Shown here in pieces: positions 30,101 through 32,219 of a DNA stretch of 32,219 nucleotides (its first letter is position 1; every line of letters begins with the position of its first letter). The notes beneath the pieces were generated by a model, which was not told the origin of the DNA, ran no database searches, and saw only the letters and a list, made by a program, of their open reading frames with translations. The position numbers were made by a program, and so were the translations under genes. This stretch comes from Clostridiales bacterium (GTDB lineage Bacteria > Bacillota > Clostridia > Christensenellales > Aristaeellaceae): the NCBI GenBank assembly GCA_015056315.1, contig SVGN01000031.1, positions 1 to 32,219 on the forward strand. Direction: 5' to 3'.

Positions 30101-32219
30101 TGGCAGTGATCTGGCCCAGGTCGTTCCGTACCAGCTCATAGCCGGTGGAGGGCTGCAGCGTTACGCCCTGGCCGCCTGCCAGGGAGGCCAGCATCTGGTC
30201 GGTGAGCTGGGTGCCGGAGATATTCTTCTTGCCATGGTTATAGACCACCGTCCACTCGACCCGGTCGGTCTCGGCGTTGTAGGCGCCGGTCTTTTCCAGC
30301 ATCTTGTTTTCGTGGTTGTCGTGAGTGGAGGAGGAATCGGTAATGGTATCGTTGTTGCCGCTGGGCGCAGTGGCGGTGATGCTGTTGTTGGCGCTCATCA
30401 GCACGTTGCCGTAGCCCAGATCGTTCAGCGCCACCTCGTAGGTGATCAGGTACTCGGCCTCTTCGCCTGCGGGCACGGTGTCGGGGTCTACCTTGGGCAG
30501 GGTGATGTTGGTGGTGTTGCCGTTGGGGGTAACGATGTACTGGCTCGCATCCAGCTGGGTGGGGGCGGCGGTGCTGCTGTTTGCATAGGTAACACCGGTC
30601 ACCTTCAGCTCTTTGATGGTAACGCCGCTGGCGTTGATGGTATCCACCAGATCGATGTTGCCATAGGTGCCCTTGGTCTTTACGCTTACCTGATAGCGGA
30701 GCGTATTGGTGGCCGGGTCGTAGGCGGTACCGTCGGCATTGGCGCCCTTCTTTTCGGTGGAGACGCTGTAGAGGGCCGTTTCGCCCTGATCGTGGCCGAT
30801 ATCCTCCGCATCCACGGTGAACTGGGCATCCTTTTCGAACTCGATGTTCAGGCTGCCATCCTCCTGGGTGGCACGGCCATCGATGGAGCATTCGAAATAG
30901 AGCATACCGGTGCAATCGGTCTCGTCGTCGATCTTATCCTTGTAGAAATGGATATCCAGATAGTACAGACCGGTGGCATTGTTGTAACGGACGTAGAACT
31001 CGCCCACCTCATCGCCTGCCACATTCTTGATCTTGAAGGCCCTGGTGAGGGTGCTCTCGTTGGTAACGCCCACCTCTTCGGGCAGGTCGTACTGGAAGGT
31101 ATAGGAGCCATCGACGGGGGTCAGCACATCGAACACACCATCGGGGATGCTGAAGTTGATATCGATGGAGGTGGTGTAGCTGTCGGTGATGGGGTCGTAG
31201 GAGGGCTTGTAGAAATCGCTGTTGTCGCCCTCGGTATGCACGGTGACAGACTCTACATAGTTGCCGAAGTTGTCCGGATCGGCCGGGATGACGGGCTCGG
31301 TGCCTTCGCCCTCGGTGGAAGTATCGCCCTCGGTGGAAGTATCGCCTTCGGTGGAAGTATCGCCCTCTTCGAGGGTGATCTGGTCGTTATCGTTGGCGGC
31401 AGAGGCAGCGCAGGCATCGGTATGGGTATGCTCGGTGAGGGTGCAGATCAGGTTGCCCTCCGCATCGTAGCAGCCGCAGTCCTCCTCCAGAGAGAGCAGC
31501 ATGGTGCCGCCGGAGGGGGTGGTGCTGTGGGTGTGGGCGGGGGTGCCGCAGGCATAGGTGCAATCCTCGGAGTGCTCATGCACGGGCAGGGTGCAGATCA
31601 GGTTCCAGTCCTCATCCAGGCAGGGGTCATCGTGGAAATGTTCCTCCAGCCCGCAGTAATAGGTGACCGCAGCAGGATCCACCAAGCACTCGGCCTCGTG
31701 GCGGTGCTGGCTGGGGTAGCCGCAAATGATGGTGTTGCCCTCGCCATAGCACAGGTAGCCGTGGAGATGCTCCTCCATGCCGCAGTAGAAGACCGGGTCG
31801 GTCAGCTGGATATAGCAAAGCTCACCGTGCAGATGATCCTCGGTGTAGCCGCAGACCAGCTCGCCGGTCTCGCTGAGGCACTGAGCGCTGTGACGGTGTG
31901 CAGGGATGCCGCAATAGGTGGGCTCTTCGGTGGGTTCGGGGGTGGTGGTGACTTCGGGCTCGGTGGTAGTCTCCGGCTCGGTAGTTACTTCCGGCTCGGT
32001 AGTTACTTCCGGGTCGGTAGTGGTTTCGGGTTCGGTGGTGGTTTCGGGGTCGGTAGTGGTTTCCGGCTCGGTAGTAGTTTCGGGCTCGGTGGTAGTTTCC
32101 GGCTCGGTGGTGGTCTCCGGCTCGGTGGTGGTCTCCGGCTCGGTAGTAGTTTCGGGCTCGGTGGTGGTCTCCGGCTCGGTGGTGGTCTCCGGCTCGGTGG
32201 TGTTTTCAGGCTCGGCGGT
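18150..32219 (-). CDS. Giant multidomain Cna-B/isopeptide surface adhesin (N-terminus outside window)
   Basis: The frame is open to the window edge: 4,689 residues are present and the signal peptide is missing; the first in-frame ATG inside the window (31778) lies in the middle of a repeat, so it is not the start. Residues below count from the window edge. Order: Thr/Glu/Pro hexapeptide stalk (3-92); Cys/His cluster I (103-270); EGDTST linker; a long series of isopeptide/D2-like beta domains (about 320-1690, with an internal Cys/His knuckle near 941-957); one SpaA-like domain; about 16 Cna-B domains (from about 1835), each with a Lys-x-Trp strand, a YxVxE-type Glu and an ITN end, suited to internal isopeptide bonds; LPETGG (4651-4656), membrane helix and KGKRRADA tail. 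Four Cna-B domains are split by insertions, two with dense Cys/His modules. It is probably a pilus-tip or wall-anchored adhesin; the ligand is unknown. Confidence 0.88.
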   Translation of the reverse strand, partial: TAEPENTTEPETTTEPETTTEPETTTEPETTTEPETTTEPETTTEPETTTEPETTTDPETTTEPETTTDPEVTTEPEVTTEPETTTEPEVTTTPEPTEEPTYCGIPAHRHSAQCLSETGELVCGYTEDHLHGELCYIQLTDPVFYCGMEEHLHGYLCYGEGNTIICGYPSQHRHEAECLVDPAAVTYYCGLEEHFHDDPCLDEDWNLICTLPVHEHSEDCTYACGTPAHTHSTTPSGGTMLLSLEEDCGCYDAEGNLICTLTEHTHTDACAASAANDNDQITLEEGDTSTEGDTSTEGDTSTEGEGTEPVIPADPDNFGNYVESVTVHTEGDNSDFYKPSYDPITDSYTTSIDINFSIPDGVFDVLTPVDGSYTFQYDLPEEVGVTNESTLTRAFKIKNVAGDEVGEFYVRYNNATGLYYLDIHFYKDKIDDETDCTGMLYFECSIDGRATQEDGSLNIEFEKDAQFTVDAEDIGHDQGETALYSVSTEKKGANADGTAYDPATNTLRYQVSVKTKGTYGNIDLVDTINASGVTIKELKVTGVTYANSSTAAPTQLDASQYIVTPNGNTTNITLPKVDPDTVPAGEEAEYLITYEVALNDLGYGNVLMSANNSITATAPSGNNDTITDSSSTHDNHENKMLEKTGAYNAETDRVEWTVVYNHGKKNISGTQLTDQMLASLAGGQGVTLQPSTGYELVRNDLGQITAIKFTGDTNTETYTITYETLPGTDYGGYSSDTNTVTVLDPDGVPAGKVEYNTPSFNRGQTATKSVRNASLTEDGTIEWQLDIPIDENGLNNDLTITDSMSPTGRHHMTYEQLMALYNSIEDMLATNADGTVNMTVGVLQDTTNPYQGVQNVSMSQVLAGGYEGKAFGNVTFTLNHQSDALKALKNGTLSLTYASTGNTEGLTNNTTFQNTATVGSSGSTSASENYFINDAAPVDKYCANGHSSGDECSWCHKFRVGEYPIEYGINVYQKDTYDSLTIEDTLPGELALSWVHVGMNQNSKLIIPEGAQVGSDGYYTLQFVDGQDATGLVYTGRYNPISGHLVVEVQQDADENTQPINQWGMGNTLTLKVRTDVAESALPVPGESKRYNLDNTVKVSTTKEGTKTEYGEDTFRYIAEVTNPLLVNKKSLDGREDSSTYTSYDQERFGWSVDVRQQEEHDKLVITDTMPEGLLLDHIKVGNTTIQVVRDENGTITELVPQIHSDHEGLSIVPVYDANTNAVTITVMRNPDSTKKDDPNHTRGYGADQTLQVNYYFHIPEDQLPSKTVENVKNTYINNVSVDYVTGDVTTTVPDDHTINTDLTYKPAVIKKGYGYKSWNWNFFEEDLDITNDNGKLRWMITVNPPTTCEYLLIEDQLPAGIVELDPEGDANGVIRLHQDANFWFRLGESSDGITYDLELRDIYNTGVTLSGYEATYNAQTGKISIKLYADVWSQQEFFRKQMNMQLFCRVSEDYMPNTEDGQYERELGELTNNATVSSEMGELGHDGQTQNVTVSQQRPNFNTVDKTSPMFNASTRLLHYTVDINPTQEDMIPAKNYVTLVDEVVYSKTDPSISSGNSTIYANRELTLQTDTVKLYYAQYDANGEPLLDANGRLQPGELVDPSKWTMEYVENDNAGSWYKNYSNAATRTITLSVPDGRALVLVYDYAVKMNEYIGYEGAALNVSNSVYLEGFEQSGESAKTSDQDVWNADGGGGNVNDLSPITFIKHDAANQSHVLEGVTFKLEWYGMTNQDWYNPEYGWTSFGNNIYTTNEAGKIIFDPPAGGYGSNVFANLLYRLVEVDSITGYEKGDPAPTYYFYWPSDYGFPMATPENFDMSQAYDLSETNPVIYVANRKIDTTLNVQKRWVDSDGSELAGVYIPSSATVDLYRYAIPEEDWERLLDETDDGINGALVAGAENTEVTIRVASSNDNHNNDAVTTVTAAVGSTLEFDVVVLNYGVGTQDKWQNKPVFDTLESSSYKVVDLQDVYHYVVTVEKDMQLTGYFRNGSAQANIWNADNVGDYVKILNVDASTGTPADNATYAHLLEPYIDRSFVQPVKLTAAGNWAGSWENLDLLGEVQNEDGTTGIVHYKYFVAEEAIDGFSATVTGYSSDEGGRFVVTNRKDGSYSLKTNLRVLKKWYDGDGNEYLYNASTKRWSNGEKTYELRDGVWFEVNGETYTQINDEAVLAQLPQESVSIILLQKDLLAGDDASWETYTYNQNAATSISDKTGWLYNFVDLPLRAYNNKGELLESYDYFIEERIKGDYVVELVETGTVTDTDGKVFETITVKNSAPRKLEVTAKKKWADGEPSGSASITVKLGRQIYTVNGYVDDDTYTSEEVTLTGVHNWQHTWSNLPNSGEDASGNTVSYRYVVTETKVNGVAVDATHYEPTYDNSQDGLVIITNTKVIPKTELTVEKVWLDEQNQPMDAPADVAEVQLTLKRRAAQSGTVETLQTVSLNAENRWRMILSELDKFVVVNDEPTEELWIYYFEEDPVPSGYKVAYSNSADGINFTAPEGGKVTVSNSLSTDMTITKQWQNTKGEAVEPAAEAVYLKLLRNGSELTLTEANGVAPENGYLKLSAANGWKLSVQGLDETDESGNAYTYTVKEYFLENGNYTEAAGATVAPAEGTASTGFTITNKVTAVKLVKQWQNADGSAYTPENGATASFKLMRRSSWNNETEVQQITLNGTEATPWTFSAEGLPVSGPGGETYAYYFVETALPEGFVPTYSNAQDGTAFTPVTDETITVTNKKQSVAEDTFTDLMLTKQWVNAADCMPDTLTFTVTQQDTVDAAAQATPHTVTVDLTQATPVAACQTLTDLGATLTVTADGNGGFTLNIQNLPDAHLVDGTATVDYAYTAAEQPVEGFTTTLSGDAQNGYTFVNTATQLKVEKRWGEGAVQKDVQFKLWRKTAQGGGTEPDPGETTITCPYGCGAQITEGQTGHGVAGCGLTDHYLCDGTDHSAAACGISGHYQCDGKDHSAAACGLSGHYVCDGQDHSNCGGTATIACPGGCGTQITEGDPAHAKAGCNEDGHYVCVGDHSECSFCDGYVCTGEHGSGVCDTPAGGGETTDTVDITFVAYNKYIDNGEVIVDEPTHTETGIPVGAEITWQVTVDYSFDSNLGWGAANEPTFTYDGQQYKANTRYDPNGYTVYTVTFTASTSETVTLHAVERGEYNYWRKAIMTHDVSYTVPAAAKALPASAYRLTARTASETVDTTGATEVGTYTIPNGSLEKILYGLPMADADGNAYLYFVEELNGEDYIVSYTNNDGVAPNSGSSIIITNDKTQDDVITTTTQLKLTKQWVGAEDYKPGSLTFTVKQQNSVDGTYTDHTITVDLTQTLPVAACQTLADQGATLAVEQAADGTDSWTLTVSGLPETRTVNGAITYSYAYTAAEQPVEGFTTTTGGDAQNGYTFVNTRNTTSAKVVKQWGEGTPETKPAVTMTLCRYLEKDGLRLDETVAIDGVTNPVTLDGSEQTPWAHRWNGLPVYGAITGDGNGTETTLTGEFVYYVTEAPVAGYNTTVSTADGALENGEVTFTNTPTQLKVEKTWQGGDGNSATFQLYQLVGEPSGGTTDPDEPTDPDTPTDPDEPDPDDPDQPTEPAETVKVQLAIMLDNGEYGIQPCVARYENGAEVHAYFDAEFEVGSYAMLEATWRNPNNWLPDTSKAQLSSSVGSEACTLTDNGSWNGSRTYYIDLGKITTGGNVQWITDGYFNATADGTSGWTFTYYTYDPAATGYAARSTELPANATRWGDPVTVTAAEGWQHIFYGLPFATEDGTPITYYVVETGCDPTGYTVAYTGNGAGEGGTITITNAKDDVILTTTTDVKLTKVWEGLSDYRPDSLTFRLAQKDALSDAAVTDHEITVDLTRTPPVAACGTLPEGTALNVAATDEGGFTLTVSQLPDTRSVNGTNTYDYTYTFTEDAVAGFTSTVTGDEQNGYTVTNTRDTTQVTVEKVWEGGAPAAQLGTTVQVTLYRTIEQETGNVLVPVVQEGLANPVTLNGSETNPWHHTWTGLPTYGSLTVDDAGTTLTGAYTYYVKETPVDGYRSQPDPEGGKVDADGNVTITNAPSVLYVQKQWSGFAEGEVSGYTVALQMTDENGTAVDPALYGVGLTSIIINGQEHCFAVSADTLAAATFHGLPAGTYTVRELAWKTGDGEWQLIDDPDALAWEITEGTVTLPEQVSEAGETATVINTKRTQLKVEKVWGEGTTQGPVTFTLYRRLAGSSGPEEPEITCLVCGEAVDSAEQHKQPCGHYDCPDDYDASQHVACACGQSYICQEGHSDCETPVVTVLCPGCGQPITEGDPAHGTAECGIEGHYLCKGDHGVCGTCGQRLCNGDDHTGCGEQETVSLSFTLNWKESGGAVPDVSNTIAETLPVGSKVVWQIDIPSGVHQLGAFQLSYGGASISFDYEKNEYTLADTNNDGYITYTSNVFTVLSAEEGGTEISYNTDRWWNAGTTVKQSVTIADTKSLRTFTTRASETVDLSNTEKLGTYTINAPDWYRIIYGLPAADDNGNAYEYLVVEENADGYQVSYDNNGTAPDGEPITITNEKPVIPTVDVAVNKTWLDAAGVAAAAPNYAVHYQLWSVNGQQLVAEGVLNKQNDWTATHTGLSASDTYYVVETAVLSGTTDMMKFYTTTYQPGTGEAQTSPDMAAVGGGQITVINQLKPTYSLPETGGVGTHLYTGAGVVLICIALSLLYKGNKGKRRADA
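18252..18269 (-). other. LPETGG sorting signal of the giant adhesin
   Basis: SLPETGG is followed by a hydrophobic helix (LYTGAGVVLICIALSLLY) and the basic tail KGNKGKRR, a complete sortase signal. It is nearly the same as that of the major pilin (LPETGGIGT versus LPETGGVGT), so both are probably handled by the same sortase. Confidence 0.92.
18850..19610 (-). other. Cna-B domain split by Cys/His cluster III plus a nested beta domain
   Basis: A Cna-B domain starts with TQLKVEKVWGEGTTQGPVTF and LYRRLAG, is interrupted, and resumes at SETVDLSNTEKLGTYTI, ending in TITNEK. The insert holds Cys/His cluster III (19254-19580: 16 Cys and 8 His in 109 residues, including CLVCGE, CPGCGQPITEGDPAH, GHYLCKGDH and CGTCGQ), then about 120 residues of beta-rich sequence beginning ETVSLSFTLNW with VGSKVVWQI. 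Confidence 0.8.
20440..20817 (-). repeat. Type-alpha Cna-B repeat, copy 3
   Basis: LTKVWEGLSDYRPDSLTF, HEITVDLTRTPPVAAC and FTEDAVAGFTSTVTGDEQNGY match copies at 22025-22403 and 23629-23999 block for block. Each copy begins a group that ends with an insertion-bearing Cna-B domain. Confidence 0.75.
21040..21580 (-). other. Cna-B domain split by a Pro/Asp stalk and a nested beta domain
   Basis: The host domain begins TQLKVEKTWQGGDGNSATFQ and resumes at WGDPVTVTAAEGWQHIFYGLP. The insert starts with a TDPDEPTDPDTP-type acidic Pro-rich stalk in the place where the sibling domains carry Cys/His modules, then a beta domain starting ETVKVQLAIMLDNGE with VGSYAMLEATW. Confidence 0.75.
22025..22403 (-). 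repeat. Type-alpha Cna-B repeat, copy 2
   Basis: TQLKLTKQWVGAEDYKPGSLTF, HTITVDLTQTLPVAACQTL and TAAEQPVEGFTTT-GDAQNGYTFVNT are shared almost word for word with copy 1 at 23629-23999. Confidence 0.8.
22650..23545 (-). other. Cna-B domain split by Cys/His cluster II plus a nested beta domain
   Basis: The host domain starts TQLKVEKRWGEGAVQKDVQF, KLWRK and resumes at SETVDTTGATEVGTYTI before YFVEELNGEDY and IIITNDK. The insert has Cys/His cluster II (23100-23498: 17 Cys and 11 His in 133 residues), with two CPxGCGxQITEG units and three tandem 18-residue units, then a beta domain starting TVDITFVAYNKYIDNGE with VGAEITWQV. Confidence 0.82.
23263..23430 (-). repeat. 54-bp tandem repeat inside Cys/His cluster II
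   Basis: Three consecutive 18-residue units of the form CG[LI]xxHYxCDGxDHSxxx are encoded by 54-bp direct repeats, the first two nearly identical in DNA (for example TAGTGCCCGGAGA at 23312 and 23366). The near-identity suggests recent slippage or unequal exchange. Confidence 0.8.
23629..23999 (-). repeat. Type-alpha Cna-B repeat, copy 1
   Basis: LMLTKQWVNAADCMPDTLTF, HTVTVDLTQATPVAACQTL and TAAEQPVEGFTTT-SGDAQNGYTFVNT match copies 2 and 3, pointing to duplication of whole domain groups. Confidence 0.8.
26120..26610 (-). other. Cna-B domain split by a nested beta domain (first in reading order)
   Basis: The host begins TTLNVQKRWVDSDG and SSATVDLYRY, and resumes at QPVKLTAAGNWAGSWENLDLL before YFVAEEAIDGF and VVTNRK. 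The insert includes an acidic lead-in (IPEEDWERLLDETDDG) and a beta domain starting NTEVTIRVASSND with VGSTLEFDVVVLNYG. There is no Cys/His module in this one. Confidence 0.7.
29351..29399 (-). other. Isolated zinc-knuckle-like Cys/His motif between beta domains
   Basis: DKYCANGHSSGDECSWCHKF places C-x3-H-x5-C-x2-C-H in a loop between two D2-like domains that otherwise have almost no cysteine. Confidence 0.6.
31314..31367 (-). repeat. Three 18-bp repeats encoding EGDTST
   Basis: GGTGGAAGTATCGCC[C/T]TC occurs three times in tandem (31314, 31332, 31350) and encodes (EGDTST)3, an acidic flexible linker between Cys/His cluster I and the first beta domain. Confidence 0.85.
31410..31913 (-). other. 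Cys/His cluster I: eight C-x(4,5)-H-x-H units
   Basis: Seven complete units C-x(4,5)-H-x-H-x3-C and one unit lacking the last Cys are spaced about 16-25 residues apart, for example CGIPAHRHSAQC, CGYTEDHLHGELC, CGMEEHLHGYLC, CGLEEHFHDDPC and CTLTEHTHTDAC. Each unit carries a two-Cys/two-His set suited to one metal ion, or could pair cysteines as disulfides. Confidence 0.85.
31944..32213 (-). repeat. Fifteen 18-bp repeats encoding a Thr/Glu/Pro stalk
   Basis: Fifteen units of [ED]-P-E-[TVN]-T-T are encoded by 18-bp repeats; the array continues to the window edge. Synonymous changes (ACC/ACT, GAG/GAA, CCG/CCC) are frequent in the units nearer the Cys/His cluster, while units nearer the edge are more uniform. 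Confidence 0.9.

Noticed and set aside
31944..32213. CRISPR-like array of short repeats
   Set aside because: The 18-bp units are directly adjacent with no spacers and are in frame with the adhesin.

Overview
The window looks like part of a chromosome from a GC-rich, Gram-positive gut anaerobe of the class Clostridia, most likely the Faecalibacterium/Gemmiger/Subdoligranulum group of Oscillospirales. This is inferred from Shine-Dalgarno sites of the AAGGAG/GGAGG type, a sortase-assembled pilus locus with LPETG cell-wall anchors, an RpiR regulator, a flotillin, a heterodimeric ABC exporter, and gaps filled with hairpin-forming repeats. No ribosomal or tRNA gene is visible, so the assignment is not certain.

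Layout. Positions 1-464 hold only repeats. From 465 to 5112 there is a run of minus-strand housekeeping genes: a DEDDh 3'-5' exonuclease with a zinc-ribbon-like tail, a BaiN/HI0933-type flavoprotein, an RpiR/SIS regulator, SurE nucleotidase and a small four-helix holin-like membrane protein, with a promoter upstream of the last. A small plus-strand ribbon-helix-helix-like gene (5261-5518) converges on a flotillin gene (6261-7709, minus) across a 740-bp repeat field. A PHP-domain phosphoesterase (7884-8723, minus) and a two-gene ABC exporter (9265-12767, plus) diverge from back-to-back promoters. The exporter promoter is near-perfect and leaves a leader of about 430 nt that carries 60-62 bp tandem repeats. 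A 1-kb repeat field (12768-13780) separates the exporter from the pilus operon that converges on it.

The right-hand 18.4 kb is one minus-strand surface-appendage locus. In order of transcription it encodes a giant adhesin (more than 4,689 aa, N-terminus beyond the window), a major pilin with LPETG, a class C pilin sortase, a minor pilin with IPQTG, and a second sortase on a long Pro/Gly/Ala/Thr-rich stalk. It ends at a strong intrinsic terminator. The likely division of labour is: the class C sortase polymerises the major pilin and adds the minor pilin and/or adhesin, and the second sortase anchors the polymer or handles a variant signal.

The most unusual content is the adhesin. It begins (within the window) with a Thr/Glu/Pro hexapeptide stalk, then eight C-x(4,5)-H-x-H units, a long region of isopeptide/D2-like beta domains, and about 16 Cna-B domains. 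Four of the Cna-B domains are split by a nested beta domain, and two of those insertions also carry dense Cys/His modules (17 Cys/11 His and 16 Cys/8 His) that look like extracellular metal-binding units. A second notable signal is a family of dispersed intergenic repeats whose stems change by compensatory substitutions, which points to selection on, or propagation of, a folded nucleic acid.
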